Assembly: GCA_013180625.2 (NCBI GenBank) | Contig: SNVD02001400.1 | Location: 496,001 to 560,000, forward strand | Direction: 5' to 3' | DNA: 64,000 bases | Origin: Boswellia sacra | Taxonomy: Eukaryota > Streptophyta > Magnoliopsida > Sapindales > Burseraceae | Shown here: positions 1 through 11,095 of the stretch, piece by piece | Layout: every line of letters starts with the position of its first letter | How positions within the stretch are numbered: position 1 is the stretch's first letter | Notes under the pieces: model-generated | What the model was told of the DNA's origin: nothing | Database searches by the model: none | What the model saw: the letters and a program-made list of their open reading frames with translations, nothing else | Made by a program: the position numbers and the translations under genes

Positions 1-1276
1 TGGCTTATTGGGGTTATCAAAGCAACTATGAACGTAAGAAACATAAGATTGCTTTCAATAAACACTTAGATTTCTATGGGATTCGTTGCCGTCCTTATGT
101 GAAAATTATTCTTCTTGACTTCCGTTGTTATGTTAAAGAGATTCTTAACTGGTTTGATAACTTGGAGCGATATTTTTATGATGCGGATCTTTTAGAAGAT
201 ATGATGGTTGATTGTGGTGCGACCCAATTAAAAGATTTTGCTTTTAAATGGTGGATGGTTAAGCGCAAATATCTAGGAAGAACGGGAGAACTTCCAACAT
301 GGGATGAGATGAAACGTTTAGTAATTGATACTTTTATACCTTCACATCTTAGGCCTAGATATATACCTAAGCGTCAAAAAGTGGTAAGTTATCGATCTCA
401 AAATCATGAGTATTGTGATAAGAAAATTAATTAGGATCGATTGGATAGATTAATTATCCAATATCATGAGTTTTGTAAGAACTTATCTATTGTCACTCAA
501 ATATCTTCCCAAAGTAGTCCTTCTTCTATCTTTACCCCATATCCTTATAAGAAAGTCTAACCTACCAAGTGTGAACTTATAGAAGATAAAGTTCCATGTG
601 CAAAAGAAGACGTTCAGAAAGATATTGAGAAAGTAGCTATGAATGATAAAGTTCCAAGTGAAGATGATCATGAGGTTGAGATTCAAGTTAATGATGTTGA
701 AGTCAAGATTAAAAAGAGACTTATTGAGGAAAAGCTTATAGATGAAATTGAGCCTATGCATGTTGAAGATTTCAAGGTTGAAGATAATCCTATTGACGTT
801 ATGCCAGTAGTTGATAAGAAGCCAATTGAAATCATTCATCCGTATAAAAAAGAAGACTCCATACCAAAGATTGAAGTTGAAGTCTCCAAACTGAAGACTG
901 AAGTTGAATTATCTCATGAAGAAAAAATTTTTGAGTCTCCAAAACTACTTCAAGAAGTTATCTTCAAGTCCAAAATTGAAGTTGACTTTTTGGGAGTCTA
1001 ATGTGTTGGATCAAAGCTCAAACCAAGACATGCTTATCTCTATTTTGAAATCTCTTATGATGTGGATTGTTTCTTCACCAACATTGACATCCATCAAAGC
1101 AACATTGCCTAGTTTTCAACTGCTAGTATCTATGTTCTTAGATTATCGTGAAATGTAGACTTGGATCGACGACATTCCTATGTTTATGCAAGACAAGACT
1201 TGGTGCTTTATCGTGTTTTGGCAATATTCGCCTTAAGCAACTCGCTAGGAGTTGAGTTTTCTAAGCGAAGGAGAAT
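1..1276 (+). pseudogene. Ty3-type retrotransposon gag remnant (gag-only element, 5' end outside window)
   Basis: A gag-like reading frame is open at 99-434 and contains the plant retrotransposon Gag core: LNWFDNLERYF, then KDFAFKWWMVKRKY, then WDEMKRLVIDTFIPSHLRPRY. In this family the region forms the capsid of the virus-like particle. After a stop at 432 a second frame (639-1001) reads as a highly charged Glu/Lys/Val-rich tail (for example VEIQVNDVEVKIKKRL) that I take to be the gag C-terminal region. No protease, reverse transcriptase or integrase follows. Only about 270 bases separate the tail from a polypurine tract (AAGCGAAGGAGAAT, ending at 1276) and the LTR. The element is therefore either a gag-only non-autonomous type or internally deleted. 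Stops at 432 and 999 and out-of-frame joins mean it is not functional. Confidence 0.7.
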
Positions 1277-1808
1277 TGATACAGCATGGTTTATTTTTAC
1301 GTTAGGGATAATTAAGTCTTTTCAATAATTTAGTTATTTAAAGTTTAATTGAATTAGGAATTTTATGATTTAGGATTTTAACTCAATTAGAGATCTTGAC
1401 TTTTTCTAATTTGATTCAAACCCAAATTGTTAGTTTAGGGATTTGGACTCAAACAGGGATTTTGACTTTCCTAATTTGACTCAAATTCCAATATGTCTTG
1501 ATTAGTATAAATACAGGGCTTCATTATTATTTTGTTAGACATTGATTATTTTGATATATTAAAGGAGTATTCAGACAGATTGTTGGTTGATTGTGTATGA
1601 GTGTGAGTAATTGTTGAGTGTGTATTTGATTTTGGTTTGTTCTTGTTACGGTTCCCCATCAGTAAGTATCTGAATCTCCACTAGTGTTGTATAGAAATTT
1701 ATATTCGATTCGAAATTGTACTTTCCTTTCTTATTTTCTGTGTAGAAATCAATAAAGCTTTGACACAACTATAAATGCTTCAAAGATTCTGATTTACCTT
1801 TTTACACA
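1277..1808 (+). repeat. 3' LTR of the gag-only Ty3-type element
   Basis: The LTR starts with TGATACAGCA directly after a polypurine tract, as in many plant Ty3 elements. It holds a TATA box (TATAAATAC, about 1506-1514) for the U3/R border and an AATAAA signal near 1750. The 3' border (TTTACACA near 1808) is a guess, because no second LTR copy is in the window to compare. Confidence 0.45.
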
Positions 1809-3340
1809 ATATAACGATGTTTGGGAGTCAATAATGCCTTTTTGCCTTAAATCATGTTCAAGATGATTAATCATGTTCAAGATGATTGAACTTTGGCTAT
1901 TAACCCAAACCTTTTTCATCTGTGGGGCAAGTTATATTGAAGCCCCTTTATGTTCATCAAAATAACGTTTCACTTTCATTTACTGTGTCCACCTATGAGT
2001 TTATGTTTTGTCAGCAATACTAAAAATGCTAGGTTTTGACTTTTGAGTTGATCATCATCAAGAAGGTGAGCAATGATCCACTCATTTCTTCTTAATATTT
2101 CTCCCCATCAACCGAAAAGAAGTATATAAGAATCTGTTTCAGTTTTGCATTCTGGCTTTCATTCATAAATTGATGCCTGATCCTTACTTAGAATTCAGAA
2201 CCTTGTTCTAAGGGTGGATGTAAACCACTTTTTCATGAAGGAGGGACCCTAGCTATTTATGATGGCATTCATTTTGAATTTTGTTGAGTAAGCATCATTT
2301 TTTTTTTTACTTCTAATGACTTTCAGGCAGTAGAGGTTATGTGGTTTCTTGGACACCAGGGTATCACACTAGCTTTTCCTATCATGAAATTGGATGTTGG
2401 TATAGGATTGAGTCAGGCTGCGAGAAAAATCTTAAGTCCTTATATTTATTTAGCAGGCAATCCAGAAGTCAATTATTACTTTACAATTTTAAATTGTGCC
2501 TTCCTTTCAGTCAACATTTGCTTCGTTTATTTGAAATGACATTATCATTCTCTTTGTTGTAGCTGGAGGGTAACCACAACAAGGACCTTAGTAAGCATCA
2601 AAATAGGGAGTCAAAGGACTATATTGTTCGCCGTGAGCCATAGCTGGTACAGGATGTTCAAGGTGCTTGGTGAACATGTAAATACATGAAACGGTAAAAA
2701 TGTATTTTTCTCATTCCTTTTTGTTAATATGTTTGAGACACTGTAAAGGCCTTTTTCTCATAGATGAGATTGAAATATACAATGTAATGAATAACAGTGG
2801 ATGCTCAATTCAATCTTTGTAATATAAGAAAGAAAAGGATCACTTCTCATTTGTAGACTTGTTGAATAGCTTAATTGGCAACTTTGCGTGACCCCTCACC
2901 TCTCTACCATGATTGATCTAATGGACTTTGAATTGAAGTACTTTCTTCTGATAAATAAGAATTGAACTTCTTTTTAGTATTGATAGTGTTTATGTATTAC
3001 AAAGTTTTTAAAAATTATGAGGAACTCATTGATCAGAAGTTGTCTCCATCAAGGTGAATTACGAGTCTAAAATGCTCGAAAATGCCCAATATTCCTTGTG
3101 TATGGGCATACAAGTTAATAAGACAAGTCTTAGAAAACACCTCAAAAAAACAACAGTCGCATTAGCTCTGTGAGTTCAAGTGCACAACAGCGACTACAAG
3201 CTTGAGAGCATGCAGGTTGTCTCGAGGAAAAAAAAATGCAAGTCACAACTATTTCTTTTGTTATGTTTGTAATGTATATGATGGTAGAAGAAACTTTGGG
3301 GTCAGCCTTCCATGCGCCAGCTACTGTGGTTGTGTTTGGC
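1809..3340. other. Non-coding stretch, no supported gene
   Basis: Short open frames at 2339-2562 (including GYHTSFSYHEIGCWYRI) are flanked by intron-like T-rich sequence and could be a fragment of a decayed gene. I recognise no family and see no start or splice chain that joins them to anything. Confidence 0.4.
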
Positions 3341-3345
3341 TACAG

Positions 3346-4756
3346 TGATGCGTTCGAAACTAGCAAGTATACTAGTCGCACAAGTAATAAAGTGATAAGT
3401 AAGATATCGTTCCCACGAGGATTGATTCTAATTGAATTTGTTATTTTCCAGCAACAATAAATTAAACAGGGGGGGTTTTTGTTGAATGATTACTAAATGA
3501 AATAAGAATGCAAGTAAAGAATAACAAAACAGAAAGTAAATTTGAATGAAAAATCAATGGAAGAAAGCTGGTTAAGGGATCCTTCTCTACCACAAGATAT
3601 GGATTTGCGAATTAATCGTAGAATTGTCATCCAATTATAGCATTGAAATTATCAACCGTAGATAACAACAAGCTCTGTTATCCCAATCTTTCCTTACTTT
3701 GTTGTTAAATAAAACAGCTCTTTATTTAATCTCTATCCATTAAACAACCTAGAACAAGCTCTCTAAATTTAATTCAATGGATGCATTACGATAAAAAAGA
3801 TAGGTTGATCTAAGCAATAAACACACAAGTTCGGATTATTTAACTTAGGTTGTATTCTTCAATTGCAATCTCTGATCACAATTTTGCTACTAAGGATTAG
3901 AAATTCAAGACAATTACGGATCAAGATTTCTACTCTAGCAAGAGACAACAACCAGATTATATTCAGTTGGCCATTCCAAATACAATCAGCAAGCAATCAT
4001 AAGCATTAGATATGGGAAAATACAAGCAACTTTAATTAGAGAATTGGATAACAACTTCTTGCAAAATCAACTCATAAAAACCATATCAAGGGCTTTGAAA
4101 TCACCCTCAATCAATTCAGATTCAGTTACACATGTTTAAGAACGTGGTTAATACAATACAACATGGAGACATTCCAGAAAATGAAAGGGAAGGGAAAAAC
4201 TTAGCAAATTTGATGTAATTCTCTTTGGATTGTAGTTCTTCCTCTTTCAAAGCTTCCTTTCTCCTTCAAGAACTCCAAGAGATGAAAGAATTCCAGAGCT
4301 GAAGCCTCCACCACGTTCTCCCCTCTTCAAGTTATCAAAATAAAACCCAAAATGTGTTTAAATACTCTACTACAGTAACCTGCTACAGTGTCCCGTATTA
4401 TACATGCTACAGTGATTTGTGGAATTACATTTCTACACTTCTCACACTGTTTTGATTACAACTTTCGGTACACTAAATGGATTCATACACCGTAAATTTC
4501 TCCAAAAAGTAGACTTCGAGAGCTTTTCAACGGTATATGATATGTCATCGGGTTCATTGTATATCAATACAATGAAATCCGAGAAGATGGTTGACTAGCA
4601 GAGGTGAAAATGAAGGGTTTTACTCCATTTTTTTGCAAGTTGCTCCAAAACTCCTACAAACATCAAAACCACACAAAAACATAAAAATACCAAGGAATAT
4701 AGCAAAGAAACATGAATGAATTGATATGAAAATGATATATAAATAGACACTTATCA
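3346..4756 (-). repeat. 3' LTR (1,411 bp) of the LOG-carrying retrotransposon
   Basis: Partner of 11096-12505. It is bounded by the host base run TACAG on the left and, on the right, by the polypurine tract of the element (plus strand AATTCCCCCACACTT). Confidence 0.95.
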
Positions 4757-4771
4757 AATTCCCCCACACTT
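4757..4771 (-). other. Polypurine tract next to the 3' LTR
   Basis: The minus strand reads AAGTGTGGGGGAATT immediately before the LTR start TGATAAGTG. This is the expected site for plus-strand DNA priming. Confidence 0.85.
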
Positions 4772-6759
4772 AGACTTTGCTAGTCCTCGAGCACTACGAC
4801 AATATGAAATAAAACTAAACCGAAACAGAATCAACAAAAAATTAAAACACACAAATGCTTCATCTTGCAAATAGGCCTCAAAGATGGTACTTAATTATAA
4901 CCCAAGGAAAACTTCAAAATAATGCACTGGATCAAGAATTTTATCTTAAAGATTAGTTTCGCTTCATTTCAATTCCTCAAGTGTGTGTGTGTAGAGCCAT
5001 TCTCACCTAATCACTTGTAACCCGGATGAGTTTATGCATAAAAATGAATCATATTTAATATTGAAGATGTGTGTATAAATGACCTCCATAGGCTTGCTTT
5101 TCAAGTCACTCTCCACTAATGTAGACATGCACAACACCAAGGATCAAGTAGGACTTTATTAAGCTTGTAACGTTGGCTTGGGTGAAGGTATGATAAAGGA
5201 TAATAATTTGGCTCAAATCACCCACAAACACATAAATCATTCAAGACTATGTTGAGCTCAACCCTATAACACAACTTCATTTCAATTCACCAGGTTACTC
5301 CCCCAAACTTATTTAGAACACGCAATCTTTTTTTTTTTTTTTTTCCAGAAAACAAAAGAAAACTACACCCCCACACTTTGTTGTTTCATTCTTTTTAAGA
5401 ACACTTAAGGGTATAGATCTCTTATTCTTTTTCTTTTGTTCTTTTTTTTCTTTCTTTTTTTTCTTTTTTCTTATTACACTTTCCCTCCCCCACACTTAAA
5501 CAACACATTGTCCTCAATGTGTAAGTACGTGGACGATAAGTACAGATTGTCTTTTTTTTTCTTTTTTTCTTTTTTTTTTTTACAAACATAATAGAACTCA
5601 CTTGCATTGCTCATGACACATCCCAACCTTCTCTAACTTCCCAAAACCAAAACATAGCTCAGAATTTAATTGTGAATGATCTACATGCTCATAGGTAAGG
5701 GATAAACTGTTTGGAACAAATTCATTTTAGGTTAGGAAATCTTTTAGTGAGTTAATAAAGAAAAAGGCTTACAAAGGCTCAAAGGGGTAACTAGGGATCA
5801 ATTTCAGTCAATGTTGGCCATTAAGGCTCAAACGGTCCAAAGATGGCCTAAATCATTTCCCCAATGTTGCACAGCCTAGGATTTCGCCTCGAGTGACCAT
5901 AAACAAGTTCTAGAATTCATTGAAATCTGAAGAAACATTTAAATTACATAAACTTTCTCTAAGTGAACAAATAACTCAGTGATAATAGCTCAGTGCTCAA
6001 TGTTGCGCAAGGAATCAAAAGCAAAGCGAAAACCATAAACATTTCAAGCACACAGATCCATGCATCATTTATTATTTTCCAAGAGTTATTCTTAATTCAA
6101 TCACTATCTTATCATTGACCCACAAAATGCAAGAAAAGAGGTACGTGGCGTTGTTACACCTGAGTCAATATTGTATATTTCAACAATCCTTAGGACCAGT
6201 AGCCCGCAGACTTAAGGTTTCCAGCCTATATACATTTATTATGAAAGAACAAAACAAGAAACAAGACACTTTAAACAACATGAAATAAACAAACTACAGA
6301 TTTATTGAGAGAGAATGCGTTTCAAGAGTTAAGAAAACCCCATATTCTGCCATTCTCAGGTTTCTCCACAATGTTTTTTTTTTTCGAATCGAAACTGATA
6401 AAGACAAAAACACACAACAACTCGAAATTACATAAAACTAAACTTACTCAGAAAATAATAAATTCCAACAAATCAACAAACACAATCGTTAGATGGATCT
6501 AAAAAGTTTTTCGAAAGTTAGCCTCCTTATATTCAGCATTATGGATTAAAGAAATCCAGAAATGCGTTTTAGAGAACGTGTGCTTTTTTTAATGCCACCA
6601 CTCTAGAAGCCAGAGATTAGAAAACTGATTACCTAAGTGGTGAAGAAAACAACTTGAATCAAAAAAAAAACTCAACTCAATAAACACAATAAAAGAGAAA
6701 GCAACGAAAATGAAGCAACCAGCATATAGAGATTTACAGATGGATGCGTTAAATCCAGT
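4772..6759 (-). other. 3' untranslated region of the retrotransposon
   Basis: No coding content. It holds long pyrimidine runs on the plus strand (5329-5344, 5431-5470 and 5551-5581) and three further copies of the polypurine-type motif (plus strand CCCCCA[CA]ACTT at about 5300, 5369 and 5487). A second purine-type match at 9983 lies in the gag-protease join, where it codes for VGEDV. Confidence 0.6.
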
Positions 6760-7391
6760 TTACGCCTCGGTATTGCCTTCTCCAAACCAATTTATCCGAG
6801 CCATTGTTGGATCAGGTGAATAGACGAATACTTGTAGTTTGTCAATTAACTCTCCTGCAGTTGAAGCTGTAACCAGCATTTGCCTTGCTGACGGTGAGAT
6901 GAAATTTTTTTCTACAGCTTGATCAAGAAAGGACACCAAACCCTCAAAAAAATTATTAACATTTAACAAACCAATGGGTTTCCGATGGATGTTTAGCTGT
7001 GCACAAGAGGTGATTTTAAATATCTCCTCTAATGTACCATAAAACGAACCGGAATAAAGCTATAAATGCTCGGATTTAATAACCATAATGTGGCATAACG
7101 CTCATGCATGCTAGAGACCTGTAACTCTTCCCCGATTGTGTTGCCTACAATATCTCGTACAGCTAAAGGTTTGGGGATAATGCCAAGAACTTTGCTCCTG
7201 CCTAGGTTTGCAGCTGTTGACACACACCCCATTAACCCAAGACTACCCCCTCCATAAATCAAATTAATACCCCTCGCAGCTAATGTCTTACCAAGATCAA
7301 GAGCTGCTGTGGTAAACTCTCCATCTTTACCAAATTGCGATCCGCAAAATACGCATATATTGCGGAATCGCCGAATTGGTGTTTTCTCCAT
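6760..7391 (-). pseudogene. Intronless LOG-family cytokinin riboside 5'-monophosphate phosphoribohydrolase, captured by the retrotransposon, broken
   Basis: LOG enzymes release active cytokinin bases from their riboside monophosphates in the cytosol. From the Met at 7391 the frame reads NICVFCGSQFGKDGEFTTAA, LIYGGGSLGLMGCVSTAANL, GIIPKPLAVRDIVG and MHERYATLW, in family order and at expected spacing. Two small shifts then occur near 7030-7090. In another frame the sequence picks up GYGTLEEIFKITSCAQLNIH, KPIGLLNV and, from 6969, SFLDQAVEKNFISPSARQML to a stop at 6760. The catalytic PGGxGTxxE loop is therefore damaged on its first half (PGG lost) but GYGTLEE survives. Plant LOG genes normally have several introns; none is here, which points to capture through an mRNA. 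It runs in the same sense as the element, in the 3' untranslated region. The nearest plant LOG relative is not determined. Confidence 0.9.
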
Positions 7392-7577
7392 TTCTACAAG
7401 TGCTCTAATCTTGTGTAAGACACGTTAGATATTATGCTTTTCAATTGTAAGACAGGTTATGGAATGACCTTTGAAAATATACAGAATGGATATATACACA
7501 CGTAAAACTCTCAAATTTGACACATGGGGACATAATTTCGGTGGGGGTTATTCGATGCAGATTTATTGCCAGATATG

Positions 7578-7757
7578 CTTTCGGCGGGGTTTGACAAAAC
7601 CTACACACTTGTCTCCCACGTGAAGCATGAAAAATGGAAATACACTTTCGGTGGGGTTTGACAAAACCACCACACTTGTCTCCCACGTGAAGCATGAAAA
7701 GTAGAGATATACTTTCGGCGGAGGTTGACAAAACCTCCACTCTTGTCTCCCACGTGT
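7578..7757. repeat. 67-bp tandem repeat, 2.7 copies, each with a CACGTG box
   Basis: Units begin at 7578, 7645 and 7712 with CTTTCGG[CT]GG[GA]G. Each holds a small inverted repeat around GACAA (perfect in the third: GGAGGTT/AACCTCC) and a CACGTG G-box at 7617, 7684 and 7751, exactly 67 bp apart. The array lies 190-370 bp upstream of the LOG start, and a TATATA (about 7490) stands between, so the layout resembles a promoter. Confidence 0.85.
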
Positions 7758-7938
7758 GCTTATGTCATGGGGTAGTCATATGGTTTGTCAAAAAGAAACT
7801 TGAAATTAAAACAAACAAAATCAACAAACAACAACAACACAAAAACAACATTGATAATCAGATCAAGCGAAACAAGAAAAAAATTCTACAACAACAACAC
7901 ACATTCAAATATACAAGTAGTTGTGATTGTGGCTCACA

Positions 7939-8679
7939 TCTTCCTCTGGTTTTTACGTCCAGTAACGGCTGAAACGCCTTCTATGAGTCGGGGATTTGCT
8001 TCCCATCCAGTTTTCTTATAAACTGGCAAACAGGGTCGTTTTTTAGTCAGATTCCCTAGACTATAACACTGCAATTCATCACGAAATTGTGTCCATAGAT
8101 TAAGCAATTCACGCTGAACAAGTCCACAAGAATGTGACTCGAGAGTTAACAAACATTATCCAGCGACTCATTACTCAAACCATTCTTAATAAATGAAAAT
8201 TTATCTTCTCTATTCCTAGACGCAAAACCTAATGAATGACAAGTTTGGTTACAATTCTATCTAGCACATTTATAACATACTTGTAACCTTTTCGCTCTTC
8301 GCCTTTTGGCGTAGTAGCTTTTCCCTAGACCAGGCATGTATTTTGTTAGATTAATATCAGGCTCACCGGACAATCTTACTTTGGCTTCGATAAGCCATCG
8401 GATATCCGCAGGCACGTTTAGGAGCATCAACGCCCAAAGTCTAGTCATCCGTACTTTATAAATTTTGGACATAGTATTTTGAGGAAGTGAAGGGAAATAT
8501 TTACGAAGGTTCGATAGAAAGATATCAGCATCCATTGAAGAGAAGAAGAGGAGAGATATTACCGATAATGCGATTGAGTTTGTTCTTCTCCCAGATATGC
8601 ACGTTTCAAACCTTCGAACAATGGCTTCAACTCCGTTTGAATGTTTCCTCAAGCTGTTGCACAACTGAACTTGAAGCAC
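7939..8679 (-). pseudogene. Unidentified accessory reading frame inside the retrotransposon
   Basis: I do not recognise this protein. Starting at the Met at 8535 (MDADIFLSNLRKYFPSLP) it continues through WALMLLNVPADIRWLIEAKV and MPGLGKSYYAKRRRAKRLQ to a Cys-rich patch, QVCYKCAR, where a TAG interrupts it. After the stop the same frame continues NCNQTCHSLGFASRNRED. One base shift later another frame runs CGLVQRELLNLWTQFRDEL to VSAVTGRKNQRKM-stop (7939). Joined, it would be about 200 residues, with basic and Cys-rich segments in the first half. It lies between pol and LOG in the same sense. It may be an element-specific extra gene or a second captured host sequence. One stop and one frameshift show that it is broken. 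Confidence 0.5.
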
Positions 8680-8973
8680 GGAATAATCAAATTAAACACA
8701 AGAAAAGAAAAGAAAATAGAGACACATAAAAGAAATAAAAACACAAGAGCAAATGAAAGTCAAAAACAAGTAAAAAATATATATATATATAAAAACGAAT
8801 AAAACAGATGGCAAGGAGAGATAAAACCTGGTCAATTTGATGGTCTACGAAAGGAATCTCCTCGAGACACAAAAATCGATCATTATTACCTTATTTTATT
8901 TTTCTTTTCTTTTCTTTTATTTATTTTTCAAAAAAATTGGGTTGCCTCCCAATAAGCGCTTGGTTTAACGTCC

Positions 8974-9966
8974 TCAGCCCGACGTTGGTTCCATCATGGT
9001 AGGGTCCAATCTCTGCTGTGCTTCTCTAGTGGGCTTGGACCCTTCTTTCCACAAGAAATGGTGCACGCATATGGCTGGGCCTTGGATGTGAGCACTTGTC
9101 CACCCAATAGTCGTTTTGTGATCTCTAAGTACTTGGACGAGTTTCACTTCTTGTATTGGTGCAAGGCCCATTTCTATTATAATTGGTAAATTACCATTCT
9201 CGCCCAAGAATCCATGATTCAAATGATCTAGAAGTGACTTAAGCTCCACGGTATTGGCCTTCATCACAGAATGAAAAAGTTTCTCATTAGATAAAGACAA
9301 TTCAAAATACGAAACATCGTACCTGCTTATGGTTATGGCTATAGTCTCATCTAAGCTTGCCAGAGATTCCTTCACTTCTTTAGACACTTGTATCAAAATT
9401 CTTGATTCCTTAGAATTTTCTGTCCCTATGTGCTCACTAATAGCTACATCCAATCCATTTTTGCAAGTTAACTCAAAACATTGTTGTGGCAGAGAATCAG
9501 GAACGTCAACTACAAAAACAGAATATAAGTCACTAGGACACCTCATTGCCTCAAAAATATTGAAACGGATCACCTTGCCATCAAACACTATGGTGAGAGT
9601 GCCATCATGAACATCAATCTTGGTTCTAGCAGTTTTCGAGAATGGTCTCTCTATAAGAATCGGTGTTGGATTAGGAGATGTCTCATCCTCTATTTCAAGA
9701 ACATAACAGTCTGCTGGGAAAATCAATTGATTCACCTGCACAAGCACATCTTCCACAACTCTTTTGGTATAAGCATTAAAACGATCAGCAATTTGAATGG
9801 TAATACCAATTTCTGCGAAAGGTCCAAGATTTAAAGAAGCATAAATAGAATATGGCATGATGTTAATAGATGCTTCTAAATCTAACATCAACTTGGTTTT
9901 ACCAATGGTGCATGGCATGGTGAACGTACCTGGATCTTTGCACTTTGGAGGAATTTTCTTTTGCAA
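8974..9966 (-). pseudogene. Retrotransposon protease domain and truncated start of reverse transcriptase
   Basis: The frame reads LQKKIPPKCKDPGTFTMPC, then a retropepsin-like core. The active-site region is DLEASINIMPYSIYASLNLG, where the family has DLGAS, so the flap/active-site glycine is lost. It continues with TARTKIDVHDGTLTIVFDG and the pre-reverse-transcriptase segment DHKTTIGWTSAHIQGP through REAQQRLDPTMME. Directly afterwards the reading runs into PTSG-stop and the sequence typical of the 3' end of pol in these elements (minus strand GACGTTAAACCAAGCGCTT and GGGAGGCAACCCAA). All of reverse transcriptase, RNase H and integrase is thus removed by one deletion with its junction near 8990. 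An in-frame TAA just upstream (VGEDV-stop-AVLQ) separates it from gag. Confidence 0.88.
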
Positions 9967-10011
9967 TACAGCTTAAACATCTTCCCCCACACTTACTTTC
10001 TCATTTCTTTT

Positions 10012-11018
10012 TTACTTTCTTTTGCTGGTGCATAACTCCTTGAGACATTTTGTATAACGAGGTACTTGCTTGATAGCATCCAGAAGTGGTATATTTACCT
10101 CGATTTTGTGAGAAGTTTCCAGGATTTCTTGTTCTTGTTCCTCCTTCGATTTTGCAAATCTACTAGAAAAAAGTGGAGGAGAAACATATGAAGGAATGAG
10201 AGTTATAGGATTTACCTGAGAAGTCAGTGTTTTGTTCATGGTGGAAGTGGTGTCATCTCCTTCATCAATTTGTGATTTCTTTGGCAGGACATCTAATTGC
10301 TCTTCATTTTGCAAAGTTATTGCACAAGAATTCTCTCTTGGATTGATCATCGTTTGACAAGATAATTCTTCTGAGCCTTGGCCCTCAAATTTTCTCATGC
10401 TAGTGGCCAATTGTCCCATTTGATTTGCCAGGTTTTGGATACTTGCCCCAGTTTCCTGCTGGAATTGCATTGTGTTAGTGGCAAGTGCATTAACAATATC
10501 CTGTAGTGACATACCTGAGTTTTCTGGAGCTGGTTGTGGTGCTGGTTGTGGCATTGGTGGTGGTTGCATTTGAAATGGTTGCTGCACTCTAGGTTGATTG
10601 AAACCTTGTTGCCGATTTGGTATCACATTTGGAGTGATTGGTTGATGATTCCAGTAACTGAAATTATGTTGATCTTCCCATCCAGCATTGTAAGTGCTAG
10701 AGAAAGGATCATACCATTGCCTCGTTTGTCCTGGAAATCCACCCATGGCTTGGCTTGTTCCATATATTCTTCTTGTAAAGTTGGATACATGTCGATTGGA
10801 TGCTCCATCGTAGAATATATCCCACATTCATAAGATTTTTTCATATCTCCTACAGCCATGTTTGCCACAAGAGAGGTTAGCTCAGAAAGTTGTTGTTCAA
10901 TGTTCGGAGTGCTTACCTCATTTACTCTCCATGGTAATTGTGGCTCAAATCCGCTACTGAATTGATAGAAGTTTACTGCCATGTTGTCTAAACACAAACA
11001 ATCAGAAAAGAAAAACAA
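10012..11018 (-). pseudogene. 5'-truncated, frameshifted retrotransposon gag
   Basis: Two overlapping frames (11018-10623 and 10827-10012) together give the C-terminal half of a plant Ty3 Gag. The order is LTSLVANMAVG, a degenerate zinc knuckle, a Gln/Pro-rich linker, QNLANQMGQLATSM and the conserved end VEVNIPLLDAIKQVPRYTK. The knuckle normally has Cys at its first, second and last metal positions; here YECGIYSTMEHPIDMYPT has Tyr at two of them, as expected from TGT-to-TAT decay. Only 55 bases separate the frame from the primer site, so the matrix/capsid part is deleted. The protein cannot assemble particles, and movement would have needed a helper. Confidence 0.85.
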
Positions 11019-11072
11019 AGAAAATATGAATCAACAATGAAAACAAAATAACAAATCGATTAGAAAATCAAT

Positions 11073-11089
11073 CCCCGGCAACGGCGCCA
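11073..11089 (-). other. Primer binding site, tRNA-Asp type
   Basis: The plus strand reads CCCCGGCAACGGCGCCA, identical to the 3' end of plant tRNA-Asp including the added CCA. The minus strand thus offers the complement (TGGCGCCGTTGCCGGGG) a few bases downstream of the 5' LTR, where reverse transcription is primed. Confidence 0.9.
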
Positions 11090-11095
11090 AAAACT

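Noticed and set aside
3236..3460. Open frame starting MQVTTISFVMFVMYMMVEET
   Set aside because: It runs across the left border of the retrotransposon LTR (3346), so it mixes host and element DNA. The hydrophobic start is a coincidence of AT-rich sequence.
5313..5607. Lys-rich minus-strand frames
   Set aside because: They are translations of the long pyrimidine tracts in the retrotransposon 3' untranslated region and have no start context or conserved content.
7441..7740. Minus-strand frame with repeated LLFMLHVGDKCGGFVKPH-like blocks
   Set aside because: The protein repeat simply reflects the 67-bp DNA repeat. Since 67 is not a multiple of 3, the frame changes from unit to unit.
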